A stretch of 64,000 nt of DNA from Takashimella koratensis (taxonomy: Eukaryota; Basidiomycota; Tremellomycetes; Trichosporonales; Tetragoniomycetaceae), in contig BCKT01000003.1 in assembly GCA_003116875.1 (NCBI GenBank), positions 1,187,185-1,251,184 of the forward strand. Reading direction: 5' to 3'. Positions 12,134 through 23,875 of the stretch are shown in pieces (within the stretch, counting starts at the first letter, position 1; every line of letters begins with the position of its first letter). A program made the position numbers and the translations under genes. The notes beneath the pieces are model-generated. The model saw only the letters and a program-made list of their open reading frames with translations. It ran no database searches and was not told the origin of the DNA.

Positions 12134-12898
12134 GGTAGGTGATAGGTAATGCGAGGTGGTAAAGTGGGTGGCAAATGGCGAGGTGTACGGTATACACAGC
12201 GCAGTTGAGATGTGGTGATGGTGGATGGTGGTAGACACAAGTGATGATGGTTTTATACGAGACAAAGGGGAAATGCAACTACAACTGCGGTCTCCAACAC
12301 GACACGACACGGTGGATCCCGAAAATCGCGCAGTCCCAGTTGACCCGTTGTGCGGTCAATTCTTGCATGAACGTACAAGGCTAGCGTCACGGGCTCAGTC
12401 CCGGGTCCCCGTACCTTGTCCCTTTGCATGGAAGCCAAGCAGGGGGTAGGGTGGCCATTGGCCCCTGCACCGCAGCGAGCTGTACGGTGATGATTCTTGG
12501 CATCGCCTTTACGGCTGTACCCTGGGAACCAGCGGGATTATCCTGACGTGAATACAGAATGGAAAAAAACGGTATATAGTCGTTTACGTCCCTGGCTGGG
12601 TTAATGCGGAGTCGTGGACAATACGAAAAACCGTCTCGCCTTTTACTAGACTTTGGATCCGTGGCCACGGCTCACAAACGCATGTTCGAATTTCTTTCCC
12701 AACCATTCATATGGTCTTCATTGCATAAACTTTTTTGTCTTTGGTCTTCTTCTACATCAAACGACTCTTTGGTCATTTACGATTTTGGATTTCATTTCTC
12801 ATAAACTCTTGACTCGACATTGTGACTAAAACCAAAACTGTTGTTGACTCTACCTATCATCAATTATCGATAATCTAACACATCCCGAGCTCAGCGCC
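12134..12898. promoter_or_regulatory. Divergent promoter between the WW-domain gene and eIF2B alpha
   Basis: These 765 bp lie between two outward-facing start codons and hold no ORF of coding character. Near the eIF2B side the DNA becomes AT-rich with CTTT/TCTT tracts (about 12640-12800). Individual factor sites were not identified. Confidence 0.5.
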
Positions 12899-14883
12899 AT
12901 GACTACGGCAGCATTCGCATCGGGCCCCTCGTCGCTCGCACAACCCGAACCATCCGCGTCAACCCGTGTCGACTCGCCCAGCGGATTCGATGTCGTCGCG
13001 GCGTACAAGCGTGCACTCTCGGACGAGAAGGTGAGTCCTATGCTTCCACCTGCTTTCAAGTCGAGACCACTGTTGCCATTGTTTGATTTTATCTGCTCAA
13101 GGCTATATGGTAACTGATATGCTGACGATGGCGGTTAGTATCCTCATCCTATTGCTGCTATCGTCGCTCTCGTTGAGCTGATGGAGGCTTCCACCGGTAC
13201 GTTTCTCCCCTTTTGCCCAAGTCATCATCTTCATCTGTACTTTATCACTTCATGCTCTCTTCCTTCCCTCGCTCCATGAACCCTAGTCTTGCCTCGCCTG
13301 TCACTGTCACAGACCACACAGCTAACCTTCTCGCTCTCGCTCATTCACTTGCTCGCTCGTCCTCACCCTACCCGTTCTCCATAAACCAGCATCAACGATC
13401 ACCGGTCTCGCGTCAGAATTGACCAAAGGCCGACGAAAGCTTATCGATTCGCAGCCAAGTTTGGGCGTCAGAGCGGGCTGTCAATTGTGGGAGCGTTTCG
13501 TTGCTGTTGCAGGTATTGGCGAGGTAAGTACATTTTGGCTTCCTATCCTACTCTCTTCCTTCTCCTTCCGCTCTTCCTACTCTTTACCCGAGGACATTCG
13601 GCTCTTCAATCTGGCTGGCCGGGAGTTGTCCTCGCTCCTCCTCCAGCAAAAAAGCCATTCCTCTCAACTTGCGAGGGACAGACCTTATTTGCCGCGAACC
13701 AAACGAGCATCGCGCTGACTTATACTCAGGATTTCCCAGCGTACAAGCGCGGTTTGATTACACAGGGCAAATCATTCTGCTCGGTCACCGCTCCTCAGTG
13801 TCGAGAAAAAATCGCCCAACTTGCTGTCGATTTCCTTCGAGATGACTGTGTGGTGAGTATTCTTCCTCGCGTCTCATCAACATACATCATCAACGACATA
13901 CTCTGGACCTACTTTCCTTCACAAATCTATCGGTCGGTGATGCTGAGTGATATTGACTTCTTTTTACGTGACAGATCCTCACACACAGTTACTCGAGGAC
14001 AGTGATGCAGACCATTCTCCGTGCTCACAAGCAACACAAGCGAGTGCGAGTTTACGTGACCGAGGCACGACCTGGCTGTCTTGGGTACGTGTCGTGCCTC
14101 CCTATCAACTCGTTCTTTACTTTGCCTTACCCTTCCTTGCCTTCATTGTCTACTGACATCGCCTGCTCTTAGCATGCGAACACAGGAGCTCCTCAGCGCG
14201 GCTGGGATCCCTTGCACCGTCGTCCTGGACAGCGCCGTGGGCTACGTCATGGAGCGCGTTGACATGGTACTGGTCGGTACCGAAGCTGTCGTTGAGAGCG
14301 GTGTAAGTGATCGTGGTCGAGGAGTCGGCAATTCATCTGCTCAAACAAAAACGCCATCCTCAAGTCCCCAAGCTGACCACACACACAGGGCCTCGTCTCT
14401 TCTGTGGGGACGTATCAAGTCGCGTTAATCGCCAAAGCGATGCAAAAGCCTTTCTACGCACTTGCCGAATCCTACAAATTCCTTCGATACTATCCACTTT
14501 CGCAAACCGATCTCCCGGGCCCTATCCAGCCCATCTCAGGACCTAGCGACCTTGGTCGACTCAGTACCGAACCACCTCTTTCCTTCTCCTCTTTACTCCA
14601 AACCAACGCCAACCTCGTTCAAACACCTTCTACACCTGTGAGGTCCGGGGTACACACCCCATCAAGTGGAGCGATGAACGCGACGCTCCTAGGTGAATCA
14701 ACACCGACAGGTGGAAGACCAGGCGCATCGGCAAGGATCGAAATGACAAAAGAAATGGAACAGGTTCAACCTATGTTTGATGTGACGACACCGGATTTGA
14801 TCGATTTCATCTTTACGGATTTAGGAGCACCGTTGTCACCCACGTCGGTGAGCCAGTACCTCGTCGCGCAGTTCTCGGCCTAA
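12899..14883 (+). CDS. GCN3: Translation initiation factor eIF2B subunit alpha
   Basis: Seven exons (12899-13030, 13139-13196, 13390-13523, 13730-13852, 13975-14084, 14173-14302, 14389-14883) give 393 residues. The family is clear from HPIAAIVALVELM, ILTHSYSRTVMQTI, VYVTEARPGC, CTVVLDSAVGYVM, VDMVLVGTEAVVESGGL, GTYQVALIAKA, KPFYALAESYKF and the C-terminal LIDFIFTDLGAPLSP. eIF2B is the guanine-nucleotide exchange factor for eIF2 in the cytosol. The alpha subunit (yeast Gcn3) belongs to the regulatory core that senses phosphorylated eIF2 alpha during amino-acid starvation. The protein is about 90 residues longer than the yeast form (about 305); most of the excess is a Ser/Pro/Thr-rich insertion at about 274-357 inside the last exon, between the conserved DLP motif and the final helices. 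The start is the first ATG, followed by a short low-complexity leader. Confidence 0.93.
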
Positions 14884-15349
14884 GGCGGGATTCAAGTTGA
14901 AGTTGAGTGAGGTGACAAGGTGGACGAGGTAGACGAGGTGGAAGTGGCCGAGGTGAGAGGGAAGAAGTATCGGTTGCATTGACATTTATGCATCGATTAT
15001 GGTCATTTCCAAGGTACAGCCCAAGGCAGAAAGGAAGGACGGAGGGAGGACACACGGACTGAGGTGGCGTAAGGAGACGAAGGAGAAACTATCGAGCTCA
15101 ATAAATGCGTTGGTGTTGGTGGAAGGGAGTTGGATACAAGGGTACAGAGACGCGTCATTCCGAGGGTGTACAACACAGGAAAGGAGCCATGAATCACAGT
15201 AAGACCTAAGAGAAAGAGAGGGTGTACAAGTCTGAAAGAGGCTGCTGAGACTGGGTGGGAGTAAACGGACCAGAGGATTCCAGGCCAGGGGGATAAGAGG
15301 GACAGGGAGAGGGAGAGGAGAGAAGAGGAAGTAGAGACAACCGATTCGA
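14884..15349. other. Convergent intergenic region
   Basis: It separates the 3' ends of the eIF2B alpha and BTB genes. Purine-rich on the + strand (15200-15330). No RNA gene or ORF with coding character was seen. Confidence 0.5.
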
Positions 15350-17361
15350 TCAGCGTGATTCTGCAAACCTGCACCACGCTTGCTGGACTATATACAACAC
15401 AAAGAGAGCAACAAATGATTCTGCGAATGACCATTGAGTACCGGAGGACGACGCAATTGATCCACCGAATTGAGGTTGACCAGATCCGCTGGGTCCAGTC
15501 CCCGCGGTAGATGCGGTAAGAGGGAGAGGGCCGTGGGAAGGCGGAGTGGATGGGGTCGAATGGTCGGACGCGGTCAAGTCGGGATCGACGAAGGGAGTGA
15601 GGCAGTTATTTCGCCTTGGTCTTAGAATCTGTAACGCGGCGGGCGGAGGGGTAAGGGAAGGTGTGAGCGCTGTTCTTGTTCAGCGGTAGACGGTGACGCT
15701 CCCGGCCCAGGTGTGATACACTCGTCTCAAGTATAGTTATAACCACAGGGCAAGGAGGGTCACCTAATGTCCCAAACGTCGTCATACCAACCTACCTCTT
15801 ATCACGCCCATGAGGCGCTTAAACTCTGCTGCCTTCTCAGCGACTGTTGACGTACTTGCCCCGTGTGTCCCCGTGTAGACTCTACTGATCGCCCACGTAT
15901 AATCCGGTGGGATCATTCTCCACGTCGCTAGCGGCATCGCACCTGGCCACATTGCCGGAGCCTGTGGGAACCACATCAAATCTTTATCACCTGCACTACT
16001 ACTTGTGCTGGGTATATCTTTCCAATTCCACGTCCCTGCCGATTGCAGGACACGGGCGCAGACGTCCACGTCGTCAATCATCGCAGCGGTAGCGAAGATC
16101 TCGGTCGAAGGGAAGATGAATGATTCGCTAGCTGCCGCCTGCGCAAGGATCATACGTAGCGTCTCAAAGGCGTGCGTACAGTCGTATTTCCGAGTAAAAG
16201 TAAGCAGTCGGCGAAGGGTCTTGATCTTGATGTTGGTAGGGTTGAAAGTCTTGTACGCAGTGATTAGGTCCAAGAAGTATTCGACAATATGACCGGTTTC
16301 GAAATCGTCGTCGAGCAAAGGAATCTCACGGACACTGCCGCTCGACATGCTGATCATGTCGCGGAAGACGACGCTGTGGGGGGTTAGCAAGGTATGTCTA
16401 CGGGCAGGGTCAGGGGAGGAAGGAGGTGAGAAAAGGTGCACGAGGTTTCGGTTCAAGCTTTGGTAGGGAAGGGGGAGGGGAGGGGGGTAGCTCGATGTTG
16501 GAGTTTAGTTGGGGAAAAGATCGGAGACGAGCCGAGAATAAAGACACGAGCCGGGGCAAGGGCCATGAATAGAAAGAAGCCTTGCTCGCGCCAGCAAGCT
16601 CGCACTCACCTAGCAGCTTGGAGAAAGTAAGACTGGACGTGAAACTTCCAGTTATCGGAAGCGATGATAACCACGTCCCCATTCTTATACCTCGAGTGCG
16701 TCCTCATCTTCTCCCCCGGTGGGGAAGACGAGACTGTGGATGTATTACCCACGTCGGGTTTCTTGTCCCCGCCGTTCGGGGAGGTCGAGCCTGCGTCGGT
16801 GGACATATGAGGCGGCGCGATGAAAGTGTGGTAGGTGAATAGATCGTAGGCGTCGGCTGGGTCGTCGCACAGCGGTGGAGAAGAAGGGGGGGGTGGGAAT
16901 GGGGTGATGGATTGGGATTGGGATTGGGTGAGGGAGAGGTTGCGCAACCGCCGGAGGAAGCCCTTGGATAGCGTGGGAGTTGAAGTCGAAGTGATGGCGG
17001 AAGATTGGGTGGCGATGGGTGTGAGTGGGTTGCGGTCACTCGTGGATGTAGATGTGGTGGGGAGGGAGCTGGCGTCCTGACTTTGTCGGCGTACGATCCG
17101 CGCCGCGAATGACGAAGAAGGAGGGGAAGAAGGAGGGGAAGAAGGAGATGGCGGTGTGAGCGGGGGAGGAGTGAGGAGCGCGCTGGTTGGGACGTTTGAA
17201 TATGGGTTAAACAAGCCAGCGAGTCGAGCCGTCCAGTTCGGGTGCGAGATGGTCAGCGGGTCGTAGTTGAGAGTGTATATGTTGTTGGGGGCGGTGGATG
17301 ATGTGGTGGTTGGAAGGGAAGAGGATGAGGTCGATGTCGAGCGGGCTTTAGCTCTGCTCAT
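15350..17361 (-). CDS. BTB/POZ-domain protein
   Basis: Exons 17361-16610, 16373-15796 and 15669-15350 give 549 residues. Residues 1-225 are Ser/Pro/Thr-rich. A BTB fold follows: NGDVVIIASDNWKFHVQSYF at about 223-243, then LQAAS-VVFRDM across intron 1, then a helical part with FETGHIVEYFLDLI and LLTFTRKYDC. BTB domains mediate dimerisation and often link substrates to Cul3 ubiquitin ligases; here that is family-based inference, since no second domain is recognised. The 3' end is less certain. The acceptor at 15670, preceded by a CGCTGAAC branch-like site, leads to a Ser/Pro tail ending in a short hydrophobic segment (FVALFVLYIV). A later acceptor near 15633 would instead end the protein after a few basic residues. 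An upstream in-frame TTG could not be preferred over the ATG at 17361. Confidence 0.75.
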
Positions 17362-18378
17362 GTGAAGGTGGACAAAGAGGAAGAGGAAGAGGAAGAGGAG
17401 ATGGGTCAATGGATGGTGCAGGGTGGGTTCTGGGCTTTGAACGATTCACGGTAGGGTTGAGACGAGTTGATTCCACCCGACAGTGGCGAATCCAGTCAAG
17501 CAACAAGCAACAAAGCGACAGGCCCTAAATAGTCAGCTACAAAACGGGGAAACGGCAAGTGTACAGTACAGTGAGTGTGCAAACCAAGTCGACTCGACTC
17601 GACTCGACTCGAACAGGCTCTGACTTTTGCTCTCACCCGCTCGCCCGATGTGACCGGCGGTGACGGTACGCAACGAGCCCAGAACGGCTTGAAACACCGA
17701 TATGCTTCAAGGACAGGCACGGCGGCTGTAGGCGGTAGGCGGTAGGCGGTAGGCGAACGGTGGGTTGGCGGTCTTTAGTGAGTGGCAAAGCTGGCGCGGG
17801 GTAGATGCAAGGGGCGGTGTGGTGCATACGGGTCAGGTGAGGCGAGGTGAGGCGAGGCGAGGCGAGGCGAGGCGAGGCGAAGCGAAATGCACGACGCTGG
17901 GTGGATCAATGACAGAAAGTACAAGAAACCAGGAGGCGGTGAACACCCTTGGTCAATCTGAACGAGCGAGTTTACAAGATGTATCCCCTTTCCCCTGGAT
18001 AAGAGATGGTAACCGCCTCTACGAGCTTGTCCGATAGGCTACCTACACCAAGAGATGCACCTGTACCTAAGCCCCACTGCAATGCAAAACCTGAACACCA
18101 AAGCACCTGAGCACCTGTCCGTTGCGTCTTGTCCCGTCTACACACCGCTACTGGAGTAGCCATGTCTGCAAGCAGGTACATAGTTGCATCATACACTCGA
18201 CCAATATCCTTCCGTATACATACCCTATCGCTATTCTCATCGTCTTCCTAGTCGTCGTAATCATCATCATCATCGCCATCGTCCCGCCTCCCGGCTGTCA
18301 TAATTCATACGCTACATCTTACATCCTTTACGACTAGCTGTACCTCGCTGCTCATATCTCCCTTCTACATCCCCTTCA
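17362..18378. other. Intergenic region with simple repeats
   Basis: It lies between the BTB gene start and the 3' end of the CUE-domain gene. It holds short tandem repeats: ACTCG (17583-17610), GGTAGGC (about 17726-17756) and GGCGA (17836-17885). No ORF or RNA gene was recognised. Confidence 0.5.
17836..17885 (+). repeat. (GGCGA)n minisatellite
   Basis: About ten tandem 5-bp GGCGA/GGTGA units are seen directly, upstream of the BTB gene. Confidence 0.9.
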
Positions 18379-21300
18379 TCACGCCTTGACCGTCCCCGCC
18401 TTCTCGTCGTCGATATACGCACTAAAACAAATGATCAGCAACCCGTCTATTGTCCCTCCACTGCCATTGCCACCACCGAGTACTCACCTGATTGCCGACA
18501 CCTGGTCCCCCCCATAGGTCTGGAGATAGTTTCTCAACACTCCCTTGCTTACATGGGGTAGTACATCCGCCATCTTCCTTATCTCTTCCTCCCTCACTGC
18601 CCCTCCTCCCCCTGCCCCTCCTGTTGGCGCCGGAACCGACGGGATCGGCATATCGTCCGGAACCCTTTGTCCTCCGCTATTATCCGCCAAGGACCTCGGG
18701 ACTGGTCCCGCTGGCGCATCAAGTACCACCTGCGGGTACTGTGCTTGATTCTGTCCCTGTGGCCGTCCCGAATCCAGACTCGCTCTTCCTCCAAACCCTC
18801 CCATCCCTACGCCCAGACCGCTTCCCATCCTCGGGAGCGCAGTGTCCAGGCTCGCTCGACCGGGAGTATCCGCGCTTCCTGTCCGTTCCATCGCCGCGCT
18901 CTTCTCAGGCGTCTGCGTCATCGTCGGAGGAGGCGTGAACGAACCCCTCGGTCCTCGAGGCCCCATAGGTGCTGATATCGAAGGCTGGACACGGCTCGCC
19001 CCGCCGCCGCCCTCCGTGCCTTCCGAGGTATACGCTGGTCCGGAGATAGTGAGCCCACGTACATCTTTCTTCGCGAGTCCGCCTGGAGCAGAGATTCCTG
19101 AGATACCAGAGATGCCTGGGCCCGGAGGACCAAGGGAGAAGCTCTCTTTCTTTGCCGATCCGAGGTTCCGACCGATCGCTGAGAAGAATCCCCTTCGGCT
19201 GGATACGCTCGCGACGCTCTGCATTGACGGAGACGGACGCATCCCGCCAAGCCCACCGCCGACACCACCCATCAGGCCCCCCCCACCACCGACCCCGCCG
19301 GTGCCAGAGGCGACCTGCTGCTGGAGCTGCGGGTACGGCAAGCCCACCGGGAGAGCGCCAGGCGAGTCGGACGGGTCCAACATCCGCGTCGAGATTTCCC
19401 TGGCCGCATACGAGTCCGCCCGCATTGGAAATTCAGACGACGACGACACTTTACGTGAATCGTACCCGCTCCCACCCCCGTTACCCATCATCATCCCAGA
19501 GTGGGGACCGTTACTGCCCGCTCCACCGGACCCGGAAAAGTTGCTCTGGCCGCTGTTGCTGCTGATACTGATCGAGTTGGAGTGACCGCGGATACCAAGG
19601 TTGGACATGCCTGCCATTTTGCTCGAGGTTGAACGCGCAGTCGATGCTCGCATCACCGGTCGATTGATCTGGACAGCTGCGAAAGTTAGCCGGGTTCATC
19701 CACTACTTTCTCTTCTCGCAACATCTGTCTCTTCTCGTGGCACCTCCGCAACTCTCTCTCCTCGTCCTTCTGAACACAGATAATCCCACTCACCAGCGGC
19801 AGCACACCACTCTCTCACTCCCGACTCCGACCTCGCGAGCTCATTGATGCTCTTCGCATAAGCCTTTGACCTATCACCCGGGTTCTTCAGCGTCTTGACG
19901 TGTCCAAATAACATGGCTGACGGCCACGGTCTCGCCGATACGCCAGTAAACGTTGGGGAGGGGTAATTGTTTGATCTGAGGGAGAGGATGGAGGATGCTC
20001 GGCGCATGATCTGTTGGTTGGGACCGGGCTTGTGAAGGGAGGGACCACCGCTAACGGGAGGAGGCATGGAGATGGTACTCGTGGCGCTAAGTGGGGGCGG
20101 TTGCATCTGCTGGGTTTGCTGTGCCTGTTGAGGTGGTTGAGCTTGTTGACCCTGTTGAGTTTGCTGTGCTTGCTGCGCCTGTTGTTGACTTAGCGAAGCC
20201 TGTCGAAGGGGTAGTGTCGATGGCGTGATCGGTCCTCGATCGACCGACGATCCGCTATCGGGATGCAACGACAAGCTGGGGCGCGGTTTCTCATTCTTGC
20301 TTGGTTCAGCAACCATTGGCGGTGGTGTATCCCTCGAATCCATCAACCCGATCGCATCGATCGCACCACCTAACATCTCCGTGAGGTCCTGTATCGTCCC
20401 CGACTGGTCAAACGAGGACCGACTGCCTGCTCTGTCCCCGGGCGTAGGAACCTCGGAGACTGCGTGGGAGTGAGGGTTTGATGGGTCCTTGGTGGGTGTC
20501 GAGCCCAGACCACCGTGATCCCCAGCTAACTCCAGTGCCGAGCTAGCGGGCGAAGGCGACTCGGCGGAGATCACGGGCAAGTGCAGGTTGCGCGGGCTAG
20601 CGAGGGGCGACGAACTCTGCTGCGATGGTGACAACATGGCCGAGTCTGTGTCGCTCTTGGGAGTTTGCCTAGATTCGTATATGCGAACAAAAAGAAGTCA
20701 GCCCACTAGGTCGAGGAACTGTTCACACGTTTCTCCCTTGTCTAAACCTCGCAAGATATAAGAACTCGGTGTCTAGGGCTCTGACTCACATCTTCCTCAG
20801 TTCGCTCCTCGGTGGTGGTTCAGGACTCCTGGCAGGGCTTTTACTCGGAACGTCCCTTGTCGGCGTTGTCGCTCTTACTCTTTCCCTTTCTTTCTCCCTC
20901 TCCCCTCTTTCTCCTCTATCCCTTGACCCGGACCCACTGCCTCCACCCGACCCGCTCCCTCCGTTCTCGTATCGCTGGGGAGTGAGCATTGTCTCATCTT
21001 GGATATTCATTACCGCCGTCCGACCCCGTCCCTTGACCGTATCATCCTTCCCTCCAGTCCCGTCGTCCCCCTGCGCCATCGGTGTGCCTTGTACGGGTAG
21101 ACCAAAGTCCATCCCTTCTTCGCGCGGGGGAAGAGGAGGTAACGGGCCTCCGAAATCCGTTAGGTTCGATGCGCCCCTCGGTTCGCGTCCACTGTGTTGT
21201 CCATGCCCATGACTATCTCCTTCCCTTGCGGCATTTCCAATGCTCGCGCCATCGACACGCACATCGACACGCTGGAGTCCATGTGCGTCGAGGCTGCTGA

Positions 21301-22891
21301 CTTCCCGCTCGAGGGCGTCGAGCGAGCGACGCGATACGTCGGGTGGAGCGACGAAAGCGAGCCTGCCCGACGACGCGGGCGGGAACGATACCGACCCGCC
21401 TGTACTCCCTTGTCCGCGGGTATGCGTGTGCGCATTAGACCCACGCGGCGTAGCGTGGGCGTCACCGGGACCCGAAGCAGACCAGTCAGGTGCATGAGGC
21501 GACGCGTGAGCTCCACTCCCCACTGAACCCAAACGATCCCTCTCGACGTCGGTGTTACGGTCGAATGAGAAACCAGGCTGCGTTGGCGTCCTTTTCACAT
21601 CGAGTGGCGCGTAACCTGCACCGTTATCTCGTGCCGTTGCAGTGGACGCAAAGCTCGCACGAGTACTCGGTGATGCGTCTCGGTCGGTGGCAGCGCCTTC
21701 GTAGTCTCGGTACCCGTACAGGCCCGCGGGTGGGACACCGGCAAACGGCTCGTGACTGCCTTTACGAGAAGGAGTGTGATAGCCCCCGTTCTCGCCTGGC
21801 GACCTCGAAGCTGAGGACGCAGAGGTGATGCTCAGTCCCTGCGCCGGGTCGTGTTTCCCGCTCCCGATAGAGTACTGGCTCGAATCGGACGAGAACCCGC
21901 CGGGACTATCAGAATGACCGGGACCCATCGCACTAGACCCGACGCCTCCTGCTCCACCCGCGCCGCCGGCGTCCGAGTGCAGGCTGCTAGTGGACGAGTA
22001 CGAGATGACGTGGATCTTGCGATTACTCGGGCCCGGATCGCTGACCTCGCTGGCGGTAGAGATCCCGCTCTCGGCGTGTGCGAGAACGGGTCGAGGGGGA
22101 CCTTGTCCCGGGTGGTCGAGGTGGAGGTCTAGACGGTTCAAGTTGAGTGTCAAGTCGGGATCCGAATCGAGATTGAGGTTGACAGCTGCTTCCTCGCCTG
22201 CTCCTCCGTTCCGCGCTGTGTGGCCCTGTGCTTGTGATTGCGCATATTCGTACGCGCTCAACTGTGCTCTGTCGCCTTGGCCGCCGTGGGTACCCAAGGT
22301 AAGGGGGTATGGGTCTCGCCGTTGCTCGTCCTCGACCAGGCTCTGGAGGCTGACGTGGCTTCGAGTGAGATTTGAGCCACCGCCTACCGGCGCAGGGGAG
22401 AGCGAGTACGGCGAAGACGATAGGCCGGGTCCAGTACCGGTCGGAGAAGCGCCGAGGGAGAGGGAAGATTGTGACCCGGACGCAGAGGCTCGAGCTCCAG
22501 CTTCGCTCGACCAGTAGTAGCGTAACGCATCGGAGGAATCAGTAGATTGACGCTGGTGCGACCCGGCGTGGGTGTCGTGCGTTGGCGTGAGGGCTGGGAG
22601 GAGTGGGACGTGCGTGGGCGAGGATGAGAGGGCAAGAGGGGGAAAGGGGGAGACAGAAGGGGAAGGAGGCGACAGAGGAGAGACGAGGTCAGCGCGAGTT
22701 GCTCGTGTGCCAGTCGAATCTGGGAATAGAATGGGATGGTATACGACAGTGGAGCGGTGTAGGTTGGTATTAGGGTAAATGCCATGACCGGGTCAGGTTA
22801 GAGGGTTGCACATACGAGAAGGGGACGGGATGGCCACCTCGTGTGCCCGCGAGAGGGCATTAACGAGGCCCGCCGGAGACCGTGGTAACAT
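18379..22891 (-). CDS. Large low-complexity protein with C-terminal CUE-like domain
   Basis: Exons 22891-22816, 22719-20790, 20668-19794, 19676-18488 and 18421-18379 join to 1370 residues. Almost all of it is Ser/Gly/Pro-rich and presumably disordered, with an Arg/Glu-rich charged run and a QQAQQTQQ tract in exon 3. Two regions look folded: about 910-975 (LFGHVKTLKN, then AKSINELARSESGVREWCAAAG), and the last 50 residues (IRKMADVLPHVSKGVLRNYL, then DQVSAI), which fit a CUE-type ubiquitin-binding three-helix bundle. A role as a ubiquitin-binding scaffold is therefore possible, but the family was not recognised. The first exon (25 codons, donor GTATGT at 22815) was chosen because it is the only upstream ATG that splices in phase into the long frame; the N-terminus stays uncertain. 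The other joins are well supported. Confidence 0.7.
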
Positions 22892-23875
22892 TGTGCTCTC
22901 TCTTCAGCGCTGTTGAATGCAAGTTAGATCGGGCCAGGGTGTGGGTAGCCGAATCCTCGTTGCGAGGCTATGTGCTCGTGTGTCCCGTGTGTCGGGTGTA
23001 ATGGGTTGCAGTGGTACCGCGTTGCTGCGTTGTTGCGTCACTCAGTTGCCGCGTTGCTGTCGCCTGGAGAAGGTGTGGAATTTGGAGTCTGGGGTTTGAG
23101 GATATGTCGATCTCGTGAGAGAACGAGGGTGGAGTGGTGAAAGCGAGGTGAGAAGGAAGGGTGAAAGCGTGGAGGCGAGGTGAGGAGTGATGTGAGCGAG
23201 GAGGATCCGGGAATCGGAAATTGCACGTCCGGTAAGGTATCAATCCAACCTCAGCGACGCATCGTGTCACGGAGAAGAAGGCCAAGGTATATCGTTTTCG
23301 TGATTGTCGTGGATCGAGTGAGTTGGGGTGGGTAGATACTGGCGATATGTACAGAGTGTCGATGTTGTTGACGATGGATGCCAGGGTGGGTGGTAGGGGT
23401 AGAGGGTAGAGAGAGGGTGGGGGTGGACGGGACTGAATTGAGGTGCAGCACAATTGGAAGCGCAGTCATCCATCCACCAAGTCGCGTGGCACTACAACAA
23501 GTCACCAAAAGACCACGGTGGGAACGTGAGAGACAGAAAATCACGGCTTGGCTGAGTGGTCCCATGATAGCTTGGGAACGGTGTGAGCTAGGTGTGAGAG
23601 TGCAGAAAGTGAGCTGGGAACGGTGACGACTAGGTGCGAAGACACAGAAGAGCGCAAGGGCACAAGGGCAACAGGGCACAAGCATGGACGGGCGAGTTGG
23701 GGGACGAGCTGACGGTTACGAGCGAGGTAAAAATATATGTAAAACACCCACGGTCCACGTCATGAGACTGACAGACTGACAGACTGCTGCTTTCTAACTC
23801 ATCAACTAACGTTTCCATCCCAACTATCAAATCAAACCCTCCAGCTACCTCACCTCACTGATGACTGATCGCTCC
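22892..23875. other. Intergenic region
   Basis: It lies between the start of the CUE-domain gene and the stop of dynactin p62 (both minus strand), so it probably contains the promoter of the former and the terminator of the latter. Nothing gene-like was found. A triple ACTGACAG repeat occurs at about 23766-23785. Confidence 0.45.

Noticed and set aside
17836..17885. GGCGA repeat considered as a CRISPR or telomere-like array
   Set aside because: There are no spacers, the unit is 5 bp and imperfect, and it sits inside an ordinary intergenic region.
20769..21212. 147-codon plus-strand frame with hydrophobic N-terminus
   Set aside because: It lies antisense to the well-supported long exon of the CUE-domain gene, and its Leu/Ser/Pro bias mirrors that exon's codons.
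22384..22785. 134-codon minus-strand frame as alternative N-terminus of the CUE-domain gene
   Set aside because: It has no in-phase connection to the long exon; the frame used here is open for the whole stretch and joins to an ATG exon.
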